7,954 nt of DNA from JAWKXU01 sp020446465 (lineage in GTDB: Bacteria > Pseudomonadota > Alphaproteobacteria > Sphingomonadales > Sphingomonadaceae), in NCBI GenBank assembly GCA_041396845.1, contig JAWKXU010000008.1, positions 1 to 7,954 on the forward strand, in the 5' to 3' direction. The notes under the pieces are model-generated. The model saw only the letters and a program-made list of their open reading frames with translations. It had not been told where the DNA came from and searched no databases. The translations under genes were made by a program, and so were the position numbers. Shown in pieces: positions 1 to 6,110 of the stretch (positions are counted from its first letter, which is position 1; every line of letters starts with the position of its first letter).

Positions 1-1
1 C

Positions 2-662
2 ACGGTGGTGCGGTTGATGCTAGTTATGGGGCTGGCAGGCGTGCGGCGGGGCAAGACAACGGGCACCACCGTCAGCAACCCGAAGGCGCCCTGTCCGCTC
101 GACAAGGTCAGCCGCGAGTTCCATGTCAACCGATCCAATGCTCTGTGGGTGATCGACTTCACCTACATGCATACTTGGGTCGGCTTCGTCTACCTTGCCT
201 TCGTGATTGATGCCTATGCCCGCAGGATCGTGGGCTGGAAGGTCAACAGCAGCGCCACAGCGAACTTCGGTCTCGATGCCCTGGAGCAGGCGATACATGA
301 AAGCAGGCCCGGCCCTGATGGCGGCCTGATCCATCACAGCGACAGGGGCGTGCAACATCTGGCCATGAACTACACCCAGCGCCTGGCAGAGGCCAACCCT
401 TGTTCCGTCGGCGGGCAGCGTCGGCGACAGCTATGACAGTGCCTTGGCCGAGACGATCAACGGTCTTTACAAGGCCGAGGTCATCCACCGTCGAGGTCCA
501 TGGCGCTCATTTGAGGCCGTGGAATACGCAACGCTCGAATGGGTCGACTGGTTCAACAACCATCGCCTGTTCGAGCCCATCGGGCACATCCCGCCCGCCG
601 AGACTGAGGCGAACTATTATGCAGCCAGAGAGAACCTCGATATGATTGCACGACTCAAATGA
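2..662 (+). pseudogene. IS3-family transposase OrfB, 5'-truncated by window edge, one frameshift
   Basis: This encodes most of an IS3-family DDE transposase (integrase core), the protein that cuts and joins the element ends. The reading frame is open from the window edge; the N-terminus lies outside. Catalytic Asp 1 is at 155-157 (context WVIDFTY), Asp 2 at 341-343 (HHSDRGVQ) and Glu at 450-452 (SALAET). The first two are in one frame and the Glu in another. The family-typical path RLAEA...SVGDSYD fits only if one extra base lies between about 395 and 414; without correction the protein stops at 434-436. The C-terminus (WVDWFNNHRLFEPIG, then IPPAE and YYA) is typical of the IS3 group and ends at the TGA 660-662. 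A programmed frameshift is unlikely, because IS3 frameshifting joins orfA to orfB and does not occur inside the catalytic core. Family is certain; the exact element is not named. Confidence 0.9.
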
Positions 663-692
663 AACCGCCTCCGGAAAACCTGGGACGCTTCA
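660..692 (+). repeat. Probable right terminal end of the first IS3-family element
   Basis: Directly after the transposase stop the sequence runs from TGAAACCGCC to ACGCTTCA, with outer TGAA and TTCA arms that can pair imperfectly around an AAAACC centre. IS3-family elements commonly end a few tens of bases after orfB in a sequence finishing CA, so 692 is a reasonable boundary. The imperfect hairpin could also act as a transcription stop. The partner left end is outside the window, so this rests on position and on the CA terminus only. Confidence 0.45.
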
Positions 693-752
693 GATGCGCA
701 GCTTGCGTATAGCACCTTGAGAGTGTGTGCCGAGTTGTACCGCAGATGAGGA

Positions 753-769
753 CTGCCCCTCAGGGGCAG
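753..769. repeat. Perfect 17-bp palindrome, possible terminator
   Basis: CTGCCCCT and AGGGGCAG flank a single C, giving 8-bp perfect arms. As RNA it would fold to a 6-bp GC-rich stem with a CTCAG loop. It is followed by CCTTTAAA, a poor T-tract, so a rho-independent terminator is possible but weak. It lies between two unrelated IS3 remnants. Confidence 0.35.
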
Positions 770-805
770 CCTTTAAACCACTGTTAGCTTTGACGGTAAT
801 AAGCC

Positions 806-1060
806 GTGGTGGTGAGCGTTGCAGAAAAGACCGGCTTCGAGCCTCCCAAGCACCTAATTACAGACAACGGGCAGAATTCTCCAGTCCCCTCGTCGATCCA
901 TGGGCTTATCCTCATGGGGTCCGGATCGACTACAGCTGTCCCGGCAAACCCACCGAAAATGCGCATATCAAGACGTTCAAGGGGTTGCTTCGCGACGAAT
1001 GCCTCAACATCCACTCGTTCACCTCCTTGATTCGGCGAATTAGATAGGCTAGCAAAATAT
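806..1060 (+). pseudogene. IS3-family OrfB remnant (second subgroup), frameshifted, catalytic Glu lost
   Basis: This is a mid-region fragment of an IS3-family transposase from a subgroup other than the first copy. Around 838-870 it reads GFEPPKHLITDNGQ, which holds the second catalytic Asp. A one-base loss near 874 then moves the match to another frame (LVDPWAY, DYSCPGKPTENA, LLRDECLN) as far as FTSL near 1030. Degraded similarity to the family's ARRI..EAWR stretch may continue to about 1060. The family's NAFIESFNG motif, which carries the catalytic Glu, reads NAHIKTFKG here, with Lys (AAG, 970-972) in place of Glu. Frameshift, lost active site and missing ends make this a dead fragment. The region upstream to 693 shows nothing else I recognise as coding. 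Confidence 0.8.
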
Positions 1061-1090
1061 CGGTCCGTAAACTTGTACACTAAACGTTAC

Positions 1091-1096
1091 GGAGAG
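1091..1096 (+). promoter_or_regulatory. Ribosome binding site of the AraC-type gene
   Basis: GGAGAG lies six bases before the GTG at 1103-1105. This decides the start: the in-frame upstream GTG at 1073 has no such site, and family members usually begin shortly before the segment with LDTFRLAIENLP. Confidence 0.6.
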
Positions 1097-1102
1097 CATA
1101 CA

Positions 1103-2018
1103 GTGAAGAACTCTGAGTACAGAAAAGTATCTGAAGATAATCTCAATTTAGACACTTTCAGACTTGCCATAGAAAATCTTCCCGTTGCATGGAGCGTTAG
1201 CTCGGCCACATCGAGTTTCTCCGCAAGAATTAGAAGGCATGTGTACAACAATATTAGCCTTGGTCATGTTTATTACGCACCATGTAGCTTCAAGCGCTCG
1301 GGAAAACACCTGGAATTGTTTGGAGAAGCTTACATCTGCCTGTCTTTGCAAATTAGTGGTATACAGCGAATGTCATGGAATGATCGGCAGATCTCTGTTG
1401 CTCCTGTGAAGCAGTGATTTGGAGTTCGCGATCTTATGATGTTAGAAAACAGCGCTGAAGTCCAGTCCTACAATCTATGGATAACGCGAACATCATCGAG
1501 CGCCGCGTGGGATCAATCAATGACTACGTTGGCCAGAAAGCCTCGAATACCGATGCAGCACGCATTCTTTCGCGTCACATGGCCTTGGGTTTACTCCTGA
1601 GTTCGACAATCTTTCAAATGATGCACGGGAACTTGCGCTGGAATCAATCATAGATCTGATTTCTTTGGCTCTATTCAACCTTATCGGATGCAGAAATACG
1701 CCATGACTGGCCGAGCCTCTGAACTATTCAGCAAAGCAAGAGACAAGGTATTACTATATTCAGATATAAGTGAAATCACACCATCGGTTATAGCAAGTTC
1801 ACTCGGCATAAGCATCAGATATCTTCACGCAATTTTTCATAAGCATGGCACGACTTTCGGGTCTTTTGTGAGCAATATTAGGTTAGAGAGGGCTCACGAA
1901 ACTTTGGATGAGTAAAGATTTTGCAGATGCGAGAATAATAGAAATAGCGCATAAATTTGGTTTCTACGATCTGTCACATTTTAATCGATTGTTCAAAAAG
2001 AGATTCGGAATCTACACC
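1103..2018 (+). pseudogene. AraC-family transcriptional regulator, broken by at least six frameshifts
   Basis: The gene encoded a DNA-binding regulator with an N-terminal AraC_binding_2-like ligand domain (SARIRRHVYNN, then LSLQISGIQRMSWNDRQISV) and a C-terminal pair of helix-turn-helix motifs (VIASSLGISIRYLHAIFHKH; then IIEIAHKFGFYDLSHFNRLF). Relatives often control catabolic genes for aromatic or cyclic compounds. Homologous protein continues by changing frame near 1405 (to VIWSSRSYDV), 1440 (to ENSAEVQSYNLWI), 1485 (to IIERRVGSINDYVG), 1591 (to TPEFDNLSNDARELALESI), about 1685-1715 (to ASELFSKARDKVLLY) and 1907 (one extra G, then MSKDFADARIIEIA). It lacks its last few residues: after FKKRFG near 2010 it runs into IS-derived DNA. 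Base composition is unlike its neighbours, about one third G+C at 1741-1800, which suggests transfer from another source. The family is certain; the regulated target is unknown. Confidence 0.85.
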
Positions 2019-2051
2019 TTCTTCTTGTCGCTCATGCTCAGGACCCATTGA

Positions 2052-2275
2052 TCACAGCCAGTAGCAGCATGTTGCGACGATGGAGATGGCGGACATGATG
2101 GTGCGGGCGCATGGGTCATTGCCACCCAACCTCGGACCACGTGTCTGGAGTCTTCCGTCGTTCCCAGAGTTCGGGCTGGTCTCACCGTCTGAGTTTACCA
2201 GCATGATCGGGGGGATATTCCCGATCGCGCTATGCGGTCGTTCTTCGTTGTAGATCCTATGCTTCTATCCGCATC
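2052..2275 (-). pseudogene. IS3-family OrfB C-terminal remnant, opposite strand
   Basis: Read on the minus strand from about 2263, the sequence gives IYNEERPHSAIGNIPP and then MLVNSDGETSPNSGN, stopping at TGA 2054-2052. YNE.RPHSAIG..PP is the hallmark C-terminus of IS3-family OrfB proteins. Immediately upstream on that strand (2264-2275) a corrupted D-A-D-R..EA..RI stretch is visible, then homology stops about 45 bp before the IS110-family gene. Only this tail remains. Its presumed outer end (about 2020-2051) abuts the truncated AraC gene, so insertion of this element may have removed the last codons of the regulator. It cannot be functional. Confidence 0.75.
2205..2226. repeat. 7-bp stem-loop inside the IS3 remnant
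   Basis: GATCGGG (2205-2211) and CCCGATC (2220-2226) form a perfect stem with an 8-base loop. It overlaps codons for SAIGNIPPI of the remnant, so it may be simple coding coincidence. Confidence 0.4.
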
Positions 2276-2305
2276 CAGCAGACTATCTTGCGCGGGTAAC
2301 ATTGC

Positions 2306-2311
2306 AAGGAG
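2306..2311 (+). promoter_or_regulatory. Ribosome binding site of the IS110-family recombinase
   Basis: AAGGAG lies seven bases before ATG 2319. It supports that start over the in-frame ATG at 2232, which sits inside the opposite-strand IS3 remnant. Confidence 0.65.
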
Positions 2312-2318
2312 CAACAGC

Positions 2319-3461
2319 ATGACGGACCAGACATCGAACACGAGAACGCAGGATTGCTATGTGGCGCTCGAGCTTAGCCGGAGAAGTTGGCTCGTCGGCG
2401 CGATCTTACCCGATAGCCCGAAGGTTCGGACAATGGCGGTGCCCGGTGGAGATACCTCCGCATTGCTGGCGAGCCTCGAGCAGCTGAGGGTGAGGGCGGT
2501 GCAGGCTTGCGACTGCGAGGCCAAATTGCGCGTCTGCTTCGAGGCTGGCTATGATGGCTTTTGGATCGCCCGTTTCTTGATCAATCAGGGGATAGATACG
2601 ACAGTTCTCGATGCGACCAGCTTTCTGGTCTCTCGGCGCGGGCGTCGTGTGAAGACCGACCGCGTCGATGTCGAGGCGATGTGTAACACGCTCAAGGCAT
2701 TTCTACTTGGAGACAAGTCGGTTTGTCGACCGGTGGTTCTGCCAACACCAGAAGAAGAGGATGCGCGTCGGATTTGCCGGGAACGCACCCAACTCACCAA
2801 AGAGCGAACCCGGCATATCAATCGGATAAAGGCCTTGTTCAACCTTCACGGGATACGCGACTTCGCGGGCTTGCAGACTGGTGCGCTAAAGAACCGCCTA
2901 TCGGATCTCAGAACCGGCGACGGTCGGCCCTTGGGACCGCACATTCGTCGTGAGCTGAGGCGCCAGATGGAACGTCTCGAACTGGTCAACCGTCAGATCA
3001 AAGCCCTCGAAGTAGAGCGCGGCGAGGCGGTGGCCGATGCTGAGATTCCGCAATCCAGCAAGGTGGAGATGTTGACCCGATTGCGCGGCATTGGGGCGAT
3101 TGGTGCATCGACGATGGTGACCGAAGTCTTCCAGCGCAAATTCCAGAATCGCAAACACCTGGCTTCGTATCTCGGTCTCTCGCCAGCGCACTATGCCAGC
3201 GGCGACCGAAGTCGTGATCAGGGTATCAGCAAGGCTGGCAACAAAGCTGCCAGGGTAATGATGGTCGAGCTTGCCTGGTGCTGGCTCCGCTATCAGCCGA
3301 ACAGTGCTTTGACGCAATGGTACCGCAAACGGTTTTGTACGGATGCCGCCACGTCGAAGAAGATTGGGGTCATTGCTCTTGCAAGGAAGCTGGCTATCGC
3401 GTTGTGGCGATATCTCGAACACGGCCTGATGCCGGATGGAGCCGTAATGAAGACTACCTGA
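2319..3461 (+). CDS. IS110-family (IS1111-like) recombinase, intact
   Basis: This is a 380-residue DEDD-type recombinase, the expected length for the IS110 family. These enzymes move their element through a circular intermediate and, in characterised members, use a bridge RNA to choose the target. The N-terminal RuvC-like domain carries E18 (VALELS), E75 (CFEAG) and D114/D117 (KTDRVD). A helical middle follows (about 150-240). The C-terminal Transposase_20 domain (about 250-345) has LRGIGAIGAS and SYLGLSPAHYASGDRS, with S294 as the predicted catalytic serine, then GISKAGNKAAR. No stop or frameshift is seen, so the gene may be active. The first acidic residue is Glu where many relatives have Asp. 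Only about 45 bp separate the start from an IS3 remnant, while more than 200 non-coding bases follow the stop; this fits the IS1111 layout better than the IS110 one. Element boundaries were not found. Confidence 0.93.
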   Translation: MTDQTSNTRTQDCYVALELSRRSWLVGAILPDSPKVRTMAVPGGDTSALLASLEQLRVRAVQACDCEAKLRVCFEAGYDGFWIARFLINQGIDTTVLDATSFLVSRRGRRVKTDRVDVEAMCNTLKAFLLGDKSVCRPVVLPTPEEEDARRICRERTQLTKERTRHINRIKALFNLHGIRDFAGLQTGALKNRLSDLRTGDGRPLGPHIRRELRRQMERLELVNRQIKALEVERGEAVADAEIPQSSKVEMLTRLRGIGAIGASTMVTEVFQRKFQNRKHLASYLGLSPAHYASGDRSRDQGISKAGNKAARVMMVELAWCWLRYQPNSALTQWYRKRFCTDAATSKKIGVIALARKLAIALWRYLEHGLMPDGAVMKTT

Positions 3462-3700
3462 TTCAGAGTTTACCTGCTGACGGGCAGGTGAAGAGTGCGA
3501 CGTTTACCGTGCGTAGAGATGGCAAGACCTTCGCCGGGTTGTAGTTTGGTAACGCCGCGCCGCGAAGCGTTCGGCTCCCCGTGAATCGGGATCGTGGCTA
3601 GGGACTTAGCTCCCACCGTATACAAGTGCAGGCGCTGAATGCGCCGTCAAGCCGACCGCATTCCAGAAGTGGGCAAGCAATATGAAGAAAGCAATCAAAG
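3462..3700 (+). ncRNA. Candidate bridge-RNA region downstream of the IS110-family recombinase
   Basis: There is no convincing coding here, but three clean hairpins follow the recombinase stop. ACCTGC/GCAGGT is at 3472-3489 with a 6-base loop. CCCG/CGGG is at 3578-3590 and GGCGC/GCGCC at 3631-3645, both with the loop TGAAT. A GGGA...TCCC stem (about 3601-3614) can compete with a GCTA...TAGC stem. IS1111-group elements are known to encode their bridge RNA in the 3' non-coding end, so position and structure fit. Neither the RNA ends nor the target- and donor-binding loops were identified. The first hairpin, ten bases after the stop, could instead simply end the messenger RNA. Confidence 0.35.
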
Positions 3701-3706
3701 GATTGA

Positions 3707-3838
3707 CATAACCTCGATCATACAAGTGTCTACGCCAAGCCTCTAGTTTTTCGCAAGCATCTGGACACCCACAATAACCGTGACTTTGGCGGTGCGATGA
3801 TCCGGTTTGTGGTCGACAGGGTTAGTTGCGACACTTGA
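3707..3838 (+). other. Unrecognised short open frame, possible gene remnant
   Basis: A frame of 43 codons without a convincing start lies between TGA 3704-3706 and TGA 3836-3838. It reads like protein (SVYAKPLVFRKHL, then NRDFGGAMIRFVVDRVS), but I do not recognise a family. It sits between the IS110-family element and IS-A and is bracketed by a short inverted repeat. It could be the 3' scrap of a gene displaced by insertions, or chance. The rest of 3701-3908 shows nothing else I can support. Confidence 0.2.
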
Positions 3839-3842
3839 ATGA
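3718..3842. repeat. 13-bp imperfect inverted repeat pair spanning 125 bp
   Basis: TCATACAAGTGTC (3718-3730) is matched in inverted orientation by GACACTTGAATGA (3830-3842), with 12 of 13 positions pairing. The core ATACAAGTG also recurs directly at 3620-3628, exactly 100 bp before 3720-3728. No flanking target duplication is visible, so a small non-autonomous element is only one possibility; operator-like sites are another. Confidence 0.35.
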
Positions 3843-3908
3843 GCTGATGGGTATCCCTTCGATAGCTTTTCTCTGCCTTTCAGCTCTTTCTGCGGAGTTC
3901 AGACGCAG

Positions 3909-4117
3909 CTATCCCGTCGCTGCGCAACGCTCATGGAAGATCAGGCGCTCGAAGTTGTAGGCCAGGTTGGCGAGCGTGAGTTTCGCCTGCGCGCGGGCGA
4001 TGCCGATGGTGCGGATGAACAGGCCGTAGCGGTTCCTCTGGTGCGCGAAGACATGCTCAACCCTGGCGCGGATCGCTGACTTTGCCGCGTTGGCGCGCGC
4101 CATGTTCTCGGGCATCG
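3909..4117 (-). pseudogene. IS-A transposase, C-terminal part
   Basis: This is the downstream part of the IS5-family DDE transposase of IS-A. It begins at the IS-B insertion point with MPENMARAN and continues through ARVEHVFAHQRNRYGLFIRT, which contains the catalytic Glu (codon 4058-4056). It then reads IGIARAQAKLTLANLAYNF and ends at TAG 3911-3909. The codon at 4115-4113 maps onto 5239-5237 once IS-B and one ATCG copy are removed, and the frames agree. Without the upstream half it makes no enzyme. Confidence 0.88.
4114..4117. repeat. Target-site duplication ATCG, left copy
   Basis: ATCG immediately precedes the left terminal repeat of IS-B and is repeated at 5238-5241 right after the right terminal repeat. 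With one copy removed, the codons for GRPM and PEN of the IS-A transposase join. Confidence 0.85.
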
Positions 4118-4134
4118 GGACACCCTGATTTACC
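4118..4134 (+). repeat. Left terminal inverted repeat of IS-B
   Basis: GGACACCCTGATTTACC, the exact reverse complement of 5221-5237. The match stops abruptly on both sides. Confidence 0.92.
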
Positions 4135-4177
4135 TCTGGCGATGAAGCCGAGTTTATGATTCCATCGCGGTGTGGCG

Positions 4178-5077
4178 ATGGAGGGTTATGTGTCTGTGCA
4201 GCGTGGCTTTTTCGATTTGGATGCGCGGTATGCGGCGCTATCGGCGGCGGGCGATCCGCTGGAGAAACTCAGCGCCCTGATCGACTTCGAGATATTTCGG
4301 CCGGCGCTGGATGGGGCTTTACAGCGATCCGACGGCAGCAAGGGCGGCCGCCCGCCGCTGGACGCGGTGATGATGTTCAAGACCTTGGTGCTGCAGACGC
4401 TCTACGCCCTGTCGGACGCGCAGACAGAGTTCCAGATCCTGGATCGGCGCAGCTTCGGGCGCTTCCTCGGGCTCGACGATGGCGACAATACGCCGGACGA
4501 GACGTGACGAATCTGGCGCTTTCGCGAAGCCTTGGTCCGTGCCGACGCCATCGATACCCTGTTCGCGCGGTTCGATGCCCACCTCAAGGACCTGGGCTAT
4601 CTGGCCATGGGCGGTCAAATCCTCGACGCCAGCATCATCGCTGCTCCGCGCCAGCGCATGACCGACGAGGAACGCGCCATCGTCAAGGGTGGCGGCATTC
4701 CCGAGAACTGGGCCGTCAAACCGGCGAGGCTGGCGCAAAAGGACCGCGATGCGCGCTGGACGCTGAAGCGCGGGCGACGGAAGAAGGGGCCCGATGGAAA
4801 ACTCATGGCCGAGATCGCCACGCCAGTCTTCGGCTACAAATCGCATATCGGTATCGACCAGAGACATGGCTTCATCCGTACCTGGTCGGCCAGCGATGCC
4901 GCCCGCTCCAAGGTCCGCTCCGCCGTCGAGCACGTCTTCGCCACCCAAAAGCACAGGATGGGCCTGTTCATCCGAACCATCGGCATCGAGAGGGCCAAGG
5001 CAAAGATCGGTCTCGCCAATATCGCCTTCAACTTCAAACGCTTCCTCTACTGGGAAAGCCGATCGAGCACGCCATGA
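4178..5077 (+). pseudogene. IS-B transposase (IS5 family), in-frame stop and internal deletion
   Basis: The DDE transposase of IS-B has an N-terminal part with QRGFFDLDARYAALS, GGRPPLDAVMMFKTLVLQTL and FGRFLGLDDGDNTPDE, then a TGA at 4505-4507. The same frame continues after the stop (IWRFREALVRAD). It includes the first catalytic Asp (4625-4627, ILDASIIAAP), VFGYKSHIGID and HGFIRTW, and ends with the catalytic Glu (4928-4930, AVEHVFATQ) and TGA 5075-5077. At about 4906/4907 the protein jumps from SDAAR to SKVRSAVEH; the IS-A protein has about 64 more residues there, including the second catalytic Asp. The enzyme is therefore dead even if the stop were read through. The true start is unclear: GTG 4172, ATG 4178, and GTG 4190 or 4196, the last two behind GGAGGG at 4180-4185, are all in frame. 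Confidence 0.88.
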
Positions 5078-5220
5078 CGCATGCGGGCCTCGCACCGACA
5101 TCCCCACAACGCCCGTCTCGTGGAACGAAAAAGCGCCCTGCCCAAGGCCGCAACCGAAGGCAAATCCCATAAAGCCTGCACCCGCCTACGCACTTCATAC
5201 CCATCGCGACGCCAAAACCG

Positions 5221-5237
5221 GGTAAATCAGGGTGTCC
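5221..5237 (-). repeat. Right terminal inverted repeat of IS-B
   Basis: GGTAAATCAGGGTGTCC, the exact reverse complement of 4118-4134. Confidence 0.92.
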
Positions 5238-5241
5238 ATCG
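5238..5241. repeat. Target-site duplication ATCG, right copy
   Basis: Second copy of the 4 bp at 4114-4117, directly after the right terminal repeat of IS-B. Confidence 0.85.
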
Positions 5242-6110
5242 GCCTGCCCTTGGGCTTGCGACGATGGATGCGGCTCTTGAGCATGCTGGCCTTCAGCCAT
5301 GTCTCGTTCTTGCTGCTGCGATAAGCGCTGTCAGCCCGGACATCGCCAGCGGTGTTGGCGGTGTGGATCACTCGGCGGAACTGGCGACCGTCGCTGTCTG
5401 CGGCCGAGGTCACGGTCGCTTTGCGGATGAACCCGAAGCACCGGTCGATGCTGATATGCGACTTGTAGCCGAACACAGGTGTGGCGATCTGCGGCAGCGG
5501 CGTCCCGTCCGGACGACAGCGGATCTTGCCGCCGATCTTCACCGTCAAGCGCGCATCGACATTCTTTTGATGGGCCTTGTTCGGCTTGCCCCGCCAGATA
5601 TGCCTGGACGACTTGCCCGCTTTGCTTGCGGCCTATTCTTCCTCTGTGTTCCTTTGCTTGGGTGCGGGCACCAACGTGGCATCAACAGTCTGACCGCCCA
5701 TCGCCAGATATCCCGCCTCGCGCAGTTGCTGCTCGAACGCCTGCATCAAGGCTTCCAGCGTGCCGCTTTCTGTCAGCCGGTTGCGATAGTGGCGGATGTT
5801 GTTTTCATCCGGCATGGTGCCGCCGAGTTCGAAGCCGAAGAAGCGCATCCATGAAAGCCGATCCCGGATCATGAACTCTGCGCGCATCCGACAGGTTATG
5901 TTGCGCCTGAACCACCAGCACCTTGAACATCGCCACCGGATCAAAGGCCGGCCGGCCGTCCTTCGCACCGTCGCTATAGCCGAGCCCCTTGGTCAAAAGC
6001 GGCCGGAAGCGTTCAAACTCTACCGTACTCGCCAAAATCTCCAGCGGATCACCGTCCTTGCTCAGCCAAGGATGTCTAAGGAAAAAGAAGTCTATTCGCG
6101 ATTGGCCCAG
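5238..6110 (-). pseudogene. IS-A transposase, N-terminal and central part, frameshift and nonsense codon
   Basis: This is the upstream part of the IS-A DDE transposase. From about 6110 it reads GQSRIDFFFLRHPWLSKDGD, VEFERFRPLLTKGLGYSDGA and GRPAFDPVAMFKVLVVQAQH. A small indel near 5880-5890 moves the match to another frame (AEFMIRDRLSWMRFFGFELG). Next come the first catalytic Asp (5683-5681, VDATLVPAPKQRNTEEE), an in-frame TAG at 5635-5633 where the family usually has Lys, then TPLPQIATPVFGYKSHISID and the second catalytic Asp (5332-5330, ADSAYRS). It ends at RIHRRKPKGRPM, where IS-B interrupts it. No good start codon stands before 6110 (CTG there, TGA at 6116-6114), so the 5' end is also damaged. 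Family is certain. Confidence 0.87.

Larger units (their letters stand above)
4118..5237 (+). mobile_element. IS-B: IS5-family element (1120 bp) nested in IS-A
   Basis: The element is bounded by a perfect 17-bp inverted repeat (4118-4134 and 5221-5237) and flanked by the 4-bp duplication ATCG. It encodes one IS5-family transposase on the plus strand, opposite to the disrupted IS-A gene. Compared with IS-A the transposase lacks about 64 residues, so a full-length parent would be roughly 1.3 kb. Of its non-coding parts, 4135-4171 shows nothing I recognise, and 5078-5220 is GC-rich with no recognisable gene. Intact ends around a broken gene make it a non-autonomous derivative that could move only with help from a full-length relative. 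Confidence 0.92.

Noticed and set aside
395..414. Programmed frameshift in the first IS3 transposase
   Set aside because: The shift falls in the catalytic core between Asp 2 and Glu and not at the orfA/orfB overlap, and I noticed no slippery A-run; decay is simpler.
2898..3422. Minus-strand frame of 174 codons
   Set aside because: It is fully antisense to the intact IS110-family recombinase and has no motif of its own.
3704..3730. TTGACA at 3704 as a promoter -35 box
   Set aside because: No acceptable -10 box stands 16-18 bases downstream, and no gene follows on the plus strand.
4319..5170. Long minus-strand frame (283 codons) antisense to the IS-B transposase
   Set aside because: It is the complement of well-supported transposase codons and has no recognisable domain.
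4156..5172. Long plus-strand frame (338 codons) across IS-B
   Set aside because: It runs in another frame over the IS-B transposase, is Arg/Pro-rich with no family motif, and is a GC-driven shadow.
5081..5854. Plus-strand frame of 257 codons
   Set aside because: It is antisense to the IS-A transposase and crosses the IS-B/IS-A boundary at 5237, so it cannot be an old gene.
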